Source: Monosporascus cannonballus (taxonomy: Eukaryota > Ascomycota > Sordariomycetes > Xylariales). From it: a DNA stretch of 64,000 bases. Each line of letters starts with the position of its first letter. Position 1 is the first letter of the stretch. The DNA is taken from NCBI GenBank assembly GCA_004154925.1, contig QJNS01000120.1, forward strand, positions 1-64,000. Direction: 5' to 3'. A program made the translations under genes and the position numbers. Positions 1 to 10,679 of the stretch are shown here, piece by piece. Under the pieces are notes generated by a model. It had not been told where the DNA came from. It saw nothing but the letters and a program-made list of their open reading frames with translations, and did no database searches.

Positions 1-143
1 AGTATGGGTAGTGAATAGATGACCATTAATGCCTGCCCTTTTCTAACTACTCGGGGGCGAAGCCCCCCTATATATACACAAACTGGAGCCACACTGGTGG
101 GTCGCTGGGCCCCGGAAAGGGGGCCGCACCTTGGCACCTGACA
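1..143 (-). repeat. Partial 206-bp LTR, cut by window start
   Basis: This is the inner 143 bp of a 206-bp repeat that recurs complete at 22452-22657, 29255-29460 and 53468-53673. Complete copies run TGTCAGG...CCTGACA in both orientations and are flanked by 5-bp duplications, so I read them as LTRs. The copy holds a GGGGGC-GAA-GCCCCC hairpin (53-67) next to TATATATA. The purine-rich stretch next to its inner end (read on the minus strand) suggests it is the 3' LTR of a minus-strand element. Confidence 0.8.
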
Positions 144-307
144 GAGTCACCCCTCCTACCGTGCTCCTGTCCCCAGGAGTACTATTAAAGGCCCGCCGGG
201 GGGGGGGGGATCGAAAGAGGGTAACTAATAATTCGTAATAACCCCTATAAGTAAAGGTATCGTAAAATAAAGTTCTAATATAACGCGGGATAAGGTAAGG
301 TATTTCC
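144..307 (-). mobile_element. 3' internal remnant of the 206-bp-LTR retroelement
   Basis: This matches 29461-29625 closely, including the run starting GAGTCACCCCTCC. On the minus strand that run reads as a polypurine tract (GGAGGGGTGACTC) abutting the LTR, which fixes the element as minus-strand. The similarity stops at 307, where another repeat begins. Confidence 0.7.
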
Positions 308-667
308 TGTCAGACCCAGCTGAAGTCGATCAAACAGCTAAGCCTTGGCTTAGTTTGATCACCTACTGAAACAAGGCTACTTTATGCACTCCCGGTATCT
401 TTTCCTCTTAGCTACAGCTATATTTACGTGTATAAAAGGAGGGTTCGTTACCTTCACTTTCTAGCTAGGACCTTCTAGAGGTCATGCAACCTGTTAATAC
501 ACTTTTCTTCAGTTATATGCTTCTGTGTGTGATGTCAGGGTCTTACACTTATATACACGTAAAACAGGTAAAACTTGACAAAAAGCGATATCGAAGATTC
601 GAACTTACTTGCTAGTAGCGAAGCTAACTAAGCCACTAACAAACCTAGACTTCAGTAAGGTTTGACA
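308..667. repeat. 360-bp element with 20-bp terminal inverted repeats
   Basis: It starts TGTCAGACCC-AGC-TGAAGTC and ends with the imperfect inverse GACTTCAGTAAGGTTTGACA. Near the left end, 328-360 forms a hairpin (GATCAAAC..TAAGCC with its complement). Inside, ACGTGTATAAAAG (426-438) and CTTATATACACGT (548-560) are inverted copies flanking a roughly 110-bp segment that lies in the opposite orientation in the related copy at 22287-22733. There is no clear target duplication (ATTTCC on the left, CTAGG on the right). It could be a MITE-like element or an unusual LTR. No coding capacity is seen. Confidence 0.6.
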
Positions 668-672
668 CTAGG

Positions 673-1093
673 TGTGACGGCTAGGCGGTTTAACCAACCA
701 TTAAACCTTAAGTCGACGGGTTTATATTGGCAGGAGTATCGTGGGAATCTGAGCAATAAATACAGTAACGTATTACGTCTCGTAATACCAAAAGTACCTT
801 GGGTAACGAAATATTATTGCAAACTGAAACTATCTAAATTAAGGAATTAATAAACGTATATATTCTTTTCTTTTAACTAGATTACCACCAGTAAGTTGGT
901 AATCCGGCTTATTAGCTTACCACTAATAAATTAATAATCCGGCTTATTAATTTACTATCAGTAAGTTAATAATCCGGCTTACTGGCTCACCACCAATAAA
1001 TTAGTAATTTATTACATAATCTAATCCACATAATTTTTTTAGCCTTTTCCGCTACGACCGTTCCTGGAGGCCGTAACTTATCAGGTTATAACA
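673..1093 (-). repeat. LTR, type A, with 35-bp tandem repeats
   Basis: Shown on the plus strand it runs TGTGACGGCTAGGC...TTATAACA, the reverse of TGTTACGACC...GCCGTCACA seen elsewhere. From about 894 to 1010 it has roughly 3.6 copies of a 35-bp unit (ACCACCAGTAAGTTGGTAAT and on). Other type-A LTRs here carry fewer copies. Confidence 0.85.
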
Positions 1094-4000
1094 TGATCTC
1101 CTTTTTTCTAAAATCTTGTTCTTAAGATTTCTTTTTTTCTAATAAGTTTTTTCCATATACTTTAACATATCTTCCGGTATATCTAAACGTTATTCTCGTA
1201 AATCCAAATAACAACTTATCTTAATTAATTTAATTAAACTCGAAAATTTTAACGCGATACCTTATTTTTTTTTATTTTGTTCGGCAATTTAATTACCAAA
1301 TAATAAATAGGATTTCTTATTATAAAAAATATATCCGTCAAGGTTGTTTATATAACGGAATAAAAATCCCTATTTCCATAATTAATTATTATATCGCAAA
1401 ATCGAAAAAATTAAAAAAAAAATTAACGGCCGAAAAATCTTTATCTAAAACTTTTGCGCGTTTTTTTCGCATACGTCGTTAGCGTTAATATTATCAGTTT
1501 TAAGATATAAAACCTATTAATCGTACCTTTTAATCCTTAAATAATTTTAACGATTTTACGTAATTAAAATCAAAATCCGTAATTAAGATTTAAACTTTAG
1601 GAAAAATGGACGTTATTAATTAAAATACGGTAAATTAAAAGCTTTTTTCCGTGGATTTCGTAAATTAGGATACCATTATTTCGGGTAATTCCGCCGTTAC
1701 TAATAAAAGTTTTTCAATAGGTGCTAGGCGTCAATAAGATTTTTAACGGGTTTCCAAGTATTTTCGAAATTTAAGTATTTTTTCTATTTAATCAAATAGT
1801 AAGTAAATCCGTTTTGTTTTCGCATATTAAATATTTTTTTTATTTCGGATATTTGTTTATCTTTTATTTTTAAATTATTTTATACCGTATGTACTTTAAT
1901 TATATCTGCTGTTAATTTAAATAAGAAAATATAAAAAATTAAATAAAATTTAATTTTTGGTAAAAAATTTAATTAATAATTATTTCTTAAAATTTTTTTA
2001 GCGATTTTATATAAACCGATATATTTGAAATCAAATATTTTATTAAATTGTTTTATTTAAATATTTTTTATAATAAAAAGAATTATTTCCCTTTTTTCGA
2101 AAATTAATCCTTTTAATTTTTTTTAATTATAATATTTATTTATTTAATTTTATATAAATTCTAATTTTATTTTTATTTTTTAATGCAGTTATTATAATTA
2201 TTTTAACGTAAAAAATATTTTAATATTAATTAAACCGTTATTACGTATTTTGTTATAAACTTCCGAAATAAAACCAAAATTTGCGTTCGCAGGTATTATC
2301 TTAATATTTTCGTAATAATTAATATTATAGGTTAATTAAATAATCGGTAATTTTTTAACATAATTATTTTATTCGTAATTAATATAATATCGGAAGTAAA
2401 TTTTCAAAATTTGGTTTATTTGTTTTATTTATTTATCTATTTAAAGTTTAAATACATTAAATAATTTATAATTTAAGTCGATTTATATTATAAGGCTTTG
2501 TTAAAACTTAAATATAAATATTAATTTTTTATTTGATATAATTTTTATTAATAATTTATATATTTTAAAAATATATTTAAAAAAATATATATTAATTATT
2601 TGGTATTTATATTTTTATAATATAATAAAAAATAGGAAAATTTCGTAAATCGATCGACGATTACAAAAATGCTATCGTAATATATTCCTGTAATTAAATC
2701 TTTTAATATAAAAAATTTAATAATAAAATTAAATATAATTAAATATTATGGTTATTTTATAATTAATAATAATTATAATTTTTCGTATAACTTATATTAT
2801 CAAATCTTTATTTTGGCGTAAATATCGTATTACCGTATAACTTTTTATATCGTTAATTTTATTTTTAAGAAAAAATATACGTTAAAGTTATTTTAAAGTT
2901 TTGTAAATCTTTAGATATTTATGTAATTAATATTCGTATATTTTTCGTACTAAATCTTTTTGGTATTTTTTTAAAATTTATATTTTATCTGTTTTTTGGT
3001 TTTTTGAGAAACCGTTATTATGTTATTAAATTCTTTAATGTATATCGAAAAGTACTACTTAAATTATCACAATTTATCGTAAGCGTAAATATCTTTTTAT
3101 GGTAATATCAAAAATTATATAACTAATTTTAACTAATTTTTCTTCAAAATTTAGTCGTTTATTTAAAATATTTACTCTGCTGTTTTTTAATTCTTTTTTA
3201 TAGATAATAACAAAGTCGAAATTCGCTAATTTTTCCGCGTAACGAAATTATCGTTTTATAAACTTACTGGTCGTAATAAATCGGGTAAAATTTTAATAAT
3301 CCATATAAACCTTAATCTGGTGCAAATTTCCCTTTAAAAAATACTTAAACTCCCAAAATGCTATAATAATGGTCATAAATTCCTTATTTGGAATACCGTA
3401 ATTAAGTTCGGTTTTTTTTAATTTATACGAAAAAAATATAATAAGGTATAATTTACCTTAATTATTTTATTATCCGATTATTACATTTAACGCATAATCC
3501 AAAATATCGGTTTTTAATTTAATAAGGCGGTTTAAATTATATATAATTAATATTAATTCGTTAATAATCGTATTCTTAATAACCCGAAATACTTTTTCCG
3601 TATTTGGCGTCCATTTAAATTCTTTTTCTTTTCGTAAAATTCGTTAAAAATATAATTATCCTAATAAAATTTCGAATAAATTTCCTATAATAATTGGCGA
3701 ATTTAAAAAATACTTATACCTCCTTAATTATTATTAACGTTTGCCATTCTGTAATTACAACGATTTTCTTAAGGTTTATCCTAATATGTCCTAAGATAAT
3801 AATATATCCCAGATATTCCATTTCCTATATATAGAACTAACTTTTTTTTGCGTTAACAAATAACTTTACGTTTTATAAAACTTAAAAAACCTTATAAACG
3901 TATCCTACGTATATTTTTTCCGTTTTCGAAAAAATAAAAATATTATCGAAATAGCAAACGACGAAAATATCGAAATATTTTCATAATACGTAATTAATTA

Positions 4001-6725
4001 TTCGCTAAAAAATTGTTAATATATTCGTAAATCCTATTAATATAACTAAATACTTAAATAATCCGTATTTCGTCTTAAAAACTATTTTTTATTCGTATCC
4101 TTTCTTAATTTTAATAAAATTATATCTATTTTTAAAATTAAATATTATAAACCATTTGGTTTCGTAAAATCGGTCTTTTATTTTTATAATCAAAAATAAT
4201 AATATCCGATTTTTAACAATAATATCGTTTAATTTTCGATAATTAACCACAAATCGCAATTTCTTATTTTTTTAAGTACGAAAAATATAAGATATCCTGC
4301 TAATAATTTTAAAAATTAAACCTATCCTTTTTATAGCCGATTTTCTAAATATTCTTTAAAAATACGTAACTCGTTTCCGCTAAGGTTGTAAATAAGGTAA
4401 AACTTCATCGAAAATCCTTTTTTAAAAATTATTTCATAATCCTATTTGCTATATTTTAATAATTTTGTATCGAGCTCCTTCCTGAAAAACTACTTATATC
4501 TGTAATATAATAATAATATATTAATTAAATTTTCTAATTTCTTAAGTTATTATTTTTATTATTTTAAATCGTTATTTAATTGCCTTAATTTTACTTTAAT
4601 AATAATAATAATACGTTATATGCTTTTTAATACCCATTTTTTATATTTTATTCTTTTAAGTAATAAGGTATTTATCGTATCCTTATACCTATATTCGTCG
4701 TTATTATCGATTAAATATTAAGATTTCGTTTTTTTTATTTATTAACAAAAAATAAAATAAACTTTACCTAACTAATTCCGCTATTAATCAAAATTCCGTA
4801 CTGGCGTATTTATAATAATCCTAAAATTATATCGTAATTTTTAAATAAAACGATATCAAAATTAATTATTTAATATTATTCTTTAATAAAAATTTCGAAG
4901 TAATTAATTTCGGGTATAATATTTCCGTTATCGTAAATAAATTCCTAACTTTCGACATTTATCGTTATATAAGGTTTCAACTTATATTTTTATAGCAGTT
5001 TAAGCTTATTAATTATGTCCGTTATAATATAATTTCCGCTTAAACCTCCGTAATTTACCATTACGGTATATTAATACGTTCCGATTCATATATCCAAAAT
5101 AATAAGGTCGTTAACATTTTTTAGTATTACGTTTAAAGCCTTTTTTAGGAATTCCTTTTAATTTCTCTGGGTTTCGTTATTTTACAGCCTCTTTACAGGT
5201 AATCTTTTTTCTTTTTAATTTTTATTCGAATTTATCAAATTTTACTTATGTTTTTTCGTTTAACGTATTAAGCTGCTATATTTATTATTATTGTCCACGT
5301 ATTATTTCTTCGAATTATATTAATTGTTTTTAATTCTTTTATAATTTTCTTTCCTATCGAATAAATTATTTTTTTATATTTACGATTATATCCTATTATA
5401 CGTTATTTTAATTATCGTTTTAAAATCTTTTATAAATTAACGTATTTTTTTAATAATCTTTTTTTCGTAAAGATTTATAATAAATACTAATTAAAAATAA
5501 ATATCCGTAATAACTTTTTAATAATGTTTTTTTATCGTACGTTAAATTAATTCCTTTTCTATTTAATAATTGAATTATTTATAATAACAAAAAGGGTTTT
5601 CTTACGGGCACTATTTTCCTTTAGGCCAGTTTTTTATTTCGGCTAATTGCTAAATATCTTTTAAAACTATAATTCAAAACTATCGATATTATTATTTATT
5701 ATTTTTATTATACCCGATACAATTTAAAAAATCGAATTTTTCGTAATATATATAGGTAATTCGTATATGGATATATTATTTCTATTTTTCGTAATCGGGG
5801 TATTTTTATTATCGACAATATATAACGTATATTTTGCCGTATCGATCAGGGATTCCGGGATAAACTTTTTCTGTCCAATTCTAATATTCGTATAATTATC
5901 CTTATAACGCTTTTTGCCGTATTCGTAATACTTATTAAATTAGCTTTTTGGCTTTTCGCATTTTTCGTCAAATGTTTTATCGTAATAATCCTTATTAAAC
6001 TTCTTATTATAAACCTAATTCGTATTTAGCTTAAATTATATTAATAATTTTATTATTATTTTCTTAATTATTTCTGGATTATTTTTCCGGTATAAAGGTC
6101 CAGTTATCCTATCGTGGCTTTTTAGGCTTTTTGCATTTATAAACCTTATATCCCATTTTGTCATAATTAAAATATTTAATCTAGCTTTAATCTTATTTAT
6201 AAGTAACGCCGAATTCCATAAATCCTGACGCCGTTCTATAAAAAATAAAAAGTACGTTTCGTTTCTTCTCTTGGTTAAACTTATATCCCGAACATAAAGT
6301 GTATTATCCTTTTTTTTCTTATTATCTCTCAAATTATCGGTTATTAATCTTAATTACCTCTGCGATATACCGATCTAAAGTAATTAATCGTTTAATCCGA
6401 ATAATTTTATTTTTTATATTATTTTTTAGCCTTTTATAAAATATATCGATAAAAACGTCGGTTTCGTTATTTTCCTATTTTGTCTTAATTGCAAAACTTT
6501 TAAAGGTTACGGCATACTTGGACGCAGGTCCTTTTTATCGAAATTATAAAAGTTATTAAACCGCTAATCGTTCTTTATCCGGATTGCCGAAATTATCGCG
6601 CATTTTATTTTCGAAATTGGTATAAGTTAAAAAAATCTTATTAATAAAATTTTCCCTATCTGCTTTTCTTACTTCCAAGAAATTTCTTATAATAGGTTTA
6701 AATTAATTAGCTGTATTTTTTGTTA
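673..6725 (-). mobile_element. Chromodomain Ty3/Gypsy retrotransposon, RIP-degraded (left minus copy)
   Basis: The 3' LTR is at 673-1093. Reading the minus strand from right to left gives a gag zinc-knuckle relic near 6120-6180 (cysteine and histidine codons turned to Tyr), then protease/RT with a degraded catalytic box near 3929-3980 (YFDN for YLDD), integrase, and a chromodomain relic near 1720-1850 that includes the ENTWEP-type region. Stops are everywhere. The gag end at 6725 abuts the LTR of the next element, and the first roughly 300 bp of gag plus the 5' LTR are missing here. Confidence 0.85.
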
Positions 6726-7105
6726 TGTGACGGCTAGGCGGTTTAACCAACTATTAAACCTTAAGTCGACGGGTTTATGTTAGCAGAAGTATTGTGGAAA
6801 TCTGAGCAATAAATACAGTAATGTATTATATCTCTTAATACCGGAAATACTTTATTACAAACGATTAGTTTTAAGAAATATTACAAACTGAAATTATTTA
6901 AATTATAGAAATAATAAGCGTATATATTTTTATAAGTTAATTAAATTTTTATTAAATTTTAACGTTATTAAAGATCTAATGCCATTGGATTTGGTTAGTT
7001 TTGTATGGATTTATTTAGATCTTGATGTTAAGAAAGATCCAAATTACGTAATTCTTTTTTGTGGGTCCGACCGTTTTCGTGGCCGATCTTGGGTTGGGTC
7101 GTAAT
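6726..7105 (-). repeat. LTR, type D (distinct U3)
   Basis: It shares the TGTGACGGCTAGGC...GCGTATATAT half (U5/R side) with the type-A LTRs. It then has a different U3 ending GGTTGGGTCGTAATA. It is followed by the complement of a polypurine tract (CGATTTCCCTTTTCC). Confidence 0.8.
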
Positions 7106-7173
7106 ACGATTTCCCTTTTCCTAGGATTTTTGCCCTCAAAAATTTTTTTCCTGGTAAGTTATCTTTTTTTACT

Positions 7174-7713
7174 ATGGCAGGTCGTGTTGTTAACCGTAAA
7201 CCTCGTAATTATCCCAATTAGAAAAAAAGCTTAAATTCCTTGGTTACTTATATTATTAAATTTAGTTTTGAAGTTATACCGTATATGCCTTATTTCGAAA
7301 ATAATACAAAATGTTAAATAATTAAAAATATTCGTTATTATAGTGAATATATTAGGAATTATCGTTATTACGATAGTTTTAATGTTTTAATCGATTTTTT
7401 ATGTTATATTAAAAAGGAAAAAAATCGGTTAAATCGCGAAAAAGCTATTATTAAAAAGACGTTTTTACGCCTTTAACAAAAATTAAAAAAGGATTTAATA
7501 CGTAAATAACGTAATATGGACGAGATTATTAATCGCCTTTTTCGTTTTCGTTATTAAAAGAAATTTTTTTACGTTAAGGAAATCAAAATTATTAATCGCG
7601 GACTTTAATCAATAAATAAGCTGGATAAGTAAAAACGTACGGAGGCCGAGGTTCCGCTTCCCGTACCATTCTTTATTTTCCTTAACTGGTCTATTCCTGA
7701 TAACCTTAACTAA
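7174..7713 (+). pseudogene. Antisense coiled-coil ORF relic in the 3' region of the minus Gypsy element
   Basis: On the plus strand, opposite to gag-pol, a protein-like reading runs from ATG 7174 (MAGRVVNRKPRNYPN) to TAA near 7713. It is interrupted only by TAA/TAG codons of the kind made from CAA, CAG or TGG. The second half is rich in Lys, Glu and Leu and looks coiled-coil (NREKAIIKKTFLRL and on). It lies between the chromodomain and the 3' LTR. Fungal retroelements are known to carry extra ORFs of unknown role. I cannot name this one. Confidence 0.5.
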
Positions 7714-8398
7714 GGGGCTTTCTTTAGTGATTCCGTCGCCGCTGGTAAAAATTCTTTAATAGGCGTTAGGCGCCAATAAGAATTTTGGCGGGTTCTCAGG
7801 TATTTTCGAAATCTGGGTATTTTTTTTATTTAATTAGGTACTAGGTAAATCCGTTTTATTTTCGTATGTTAAATATTTTCTTTATTTCGTATACTTATTT
7901 GTTTTTTATTTTTACGTTATCTTATACCATATGCACTTTAATTATATTTATTATTAACTTAAATAAGGAAATATAAAAAATTAAATAAAGTTTAATATTT
8001 AATAAAAATTTTAATTAATAATTATTTTTTGAGATTTTTTTAATAATTTATATAGACCGATATATTTAAAATTAAATTTTTTGCTAAATTATTTCGTTTA
8101 AATATTTTTCATAATAAGAAAAACTATTTTTCTTTTTTTAAAAATTAATCTTTTTAATTTTTTTTAATTATAATATTTGTTTATTTAATTTCGTACGAAT
8201 TCCAGTTTAATTTTTGTTTCTTAATATAATTATCGTAATTATTTTAACGTAAAAATTATTTTAATATTAATTAAACCGTTATCGCGCATTTTTTATAAAC
8301 TTTTAAAATAACATCAAAATTTGCGTTCGTAAATATTATTTTAATGCTTTTATAATAACTAATATTATAAGTTAATTATGCGATCGGTAATTTCTTAA

Positions 8399-8755
8399 TG
8401 TTACGACCTGACAAGCCACGGCCTCCAGGAACGGTCGCAACGGAGAAAGCCAAGAAAAAACGTGTGGATCAGGTTACGTAATGGATCACCAACTTACTGG
8501 TGGTAAGCCAGTGAGCCGGATCACCAACTTACTGGTGGTAATCTAGTTAAAGGAAAAAAATATATACATTTATTAATTTTATAATTTAAATAATTTTAGC
8601 TTATAATACTTATTAATACCAATTATTTGTAATAATAAGATATTAAAAAACGTAATACGTTACCGTATTTATTACTTAAATTCTTACGATATTCCTATTA
8701 ATATAAACCCGTTAACTTAAGATTTAATAATTAGTTAAACCGTTTAGCCGTTATA
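8399..8755 (+). repeat. 5' LTR of A1 (type A)
   Basis: It runs TGTTACGACC...GCCGTTATA. A tandem 33-35-bp block lies at about 8487-8545, TATATA at 8561, and AGCTTATAA at 8598-8606 about 37 nt further on, a sensible start site. Confidence 0.9.
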
Positions 8756-8770
8756 CGTTATAAGCTTTTG
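8756..8770 (+). promoter_or_regulatory. Candidate self-primer binding site of A1
   Basis: The sequence right after the 5' LTR is CGTTATAAGCTTTTG, without the TGG expected for a tRNA 3' end. TTATAAGCT (8758-8766) is exactly complementary to AGCTTATAA (8598-8606), which lies about 37 nt downstream of TATATA, where the transcript should start. That is the arrangement of self-primed elements such as fission-yeast Tf1. The role is inference. Confidence 0.5.
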
Positions 8771-8849
8771 TTCAATAATACCGTTAAATTCTAAATAATA
8801 TTTAATATTATTAAAATGTTAACCAGCATTTAGAAAACTCTTACTTAGC

Positions 8850-9770
8850 AGCTTTAGGTTCGAATTCGGGAATTAAAAAGAAAAGTTCGACAACTTAGGG
8901 CTACACCTACCTAACCCTTTTTCGCTCGTATAAAGCCGAAAAAACCAGAACCTTACGATAAAAAAAGTAACTTTTAAACCTTTTTAACTTAGGCACGAAT
9001 TTACCTTCGTTTCCTAAATCTTAGCAATTTAATAGATATAATCTTAATAATAGGAATATGCTTAATAAGAAATACGGCTAATTAATTTAAACCCATTATG
9101 AAAAATTTCTTAAAAATAAAAAAAGCAAATAAGGAAAACTTTATTAACGAGATTTTTTCGATTTATATTAATTTCGAAAATAAAATATACGATAATTTTA
9201 ACAATCCGGATAAAAAACGATTAACGGCTTAACAACTTTTATAATTCCGATAAAAAGAATTTACGTCTAAGTATGCCGTAACTTTCAAAGGTTTTATGGC
9301 TAAGGCAAAATAGGAAAACGACAAAACCGATACCTTTATCGACATATTTTATAAAAGGCTAAAAAATAATATAAAAAATAAAATTATTCAGATTAAACGA
9401 TTAATTACCCTGGACCGGTATATCGCAAAAATAATCAAAATTAACAATTAACAGTTTGAAAAACAATAAAAAAAATAATATGCCTTATGTTCGGAATACA
9501 AATCCAACCAGGGGAAAAAACGAAACGCACCCCTTACTTTTTATGAAACGGCGCCAGGACCTATGGAACTCGGCGCTACCTACAAACAAAATTGGAGCCA
9601 AATTAAGTGCTTTAATTGTGGCAAAATGGAACATAAAGCCTATAAATGTAAGAAACCCAAGAAACCATAGCAAGATAACTGGACCCCGGTACCGGAAGGA
9701 TAGTCCAGAAATAACCAAGGAAACGACAGCAAAACTATTAATATAATCCAAGCCAAATACGCATCAGGCC
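8850..9770 (+). pseudogene. gag: gag relic of A1 with CCHC zinc knuckle
   Basis: Gag is the structural protein that packages element RNA into virus-like particles. The reading frame on the plus strand is broken by stops. At 9608-9649 it still encodes C-FN-C-GKME-H-KAYK-C, a full CX2CX4HX4C zinc knuckle (nucleic-acid binding). The same site is degraded at 31.92 kb (C-VN-C-GKMG-Y-KAYK-Y) and 38.55 kb. The opposite-strand open frames here are shadows. Confidence 0.8.
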
Positions 9771-10679
9771 TTAAGCAAAAGGTCTAACAAGGACTATTAC
9801 GATAAGAAATCCGACGAAAAATACGAAAAGCCAAAAAGCTGGCTTAACAAATAACGCGAATATAACAAAAAGTATTATAAGGATAATTACGTAAATACCA
9901 GAGTTGGATAAGAAAAATCTGTCCCGGAACACCCGATCGATATGGCAAAATATACGCCATATACTGTCAACGACGAAAATGCTCCGATTACGAAAAATGG
10001 AAATAATATATTTACGCATAAATTACCCGAATATATTATAAGGGATTCGACTTTTTAAATCGTACCGGGCATAATAAGAACGATAAATAATGGTATTAAT
10101 AATTTCGAACTATAGCCCCAAAAAATATCCAACAGTTGGCCGAAACAGAAAGTTAATCCGAAAAAAAAATACCTACAAAAAAACCCTTTTTGTTATTATG
10201 GATAATACAATTACCAAACGGAAAAGGAGTTAATCCAACGTATAATAAAAAAGCATTATCAAAAAGTTATTACGGACCTTTATTTTTTATTAGTATTTAT
10301 TATAGATTTTTACGAAAAAAAGGTTATTAAAAAATACGTTAATTTATAGGAAATCTTTAAAACGATAACCAAAATAACGCATAATAAGATGTAATCGTAA
10401 ACATAAAAAAATAATTTATTCGATAAAAAATTATAAAAAATCAGGAATAATTAATACGGCTCGAAGGAATAATATGCCGATAGTAACGATAAATATAACA
10501 GCTTAACGCGTTAAACGAAAAAACATAAATAAAGCTTAACTAATTCGAATAAAAATTAAAAAAAAATTACTTATAAAAAATCGTAAAATAACGAAACCTA
10601 AAGGAATTAAAGGGAATTTCCAAAAAAGGCTTTAAACGTAATAATAAGAAACGTTAACAACTTTATTATTTTGAATATA

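Noticed and set aside
9485..10019. Minus-strand hydrophobic open frames
   Set aside because: They are shadows of the gag zinc-knuckle region on the plus strand, where the knuckle motif is intact.
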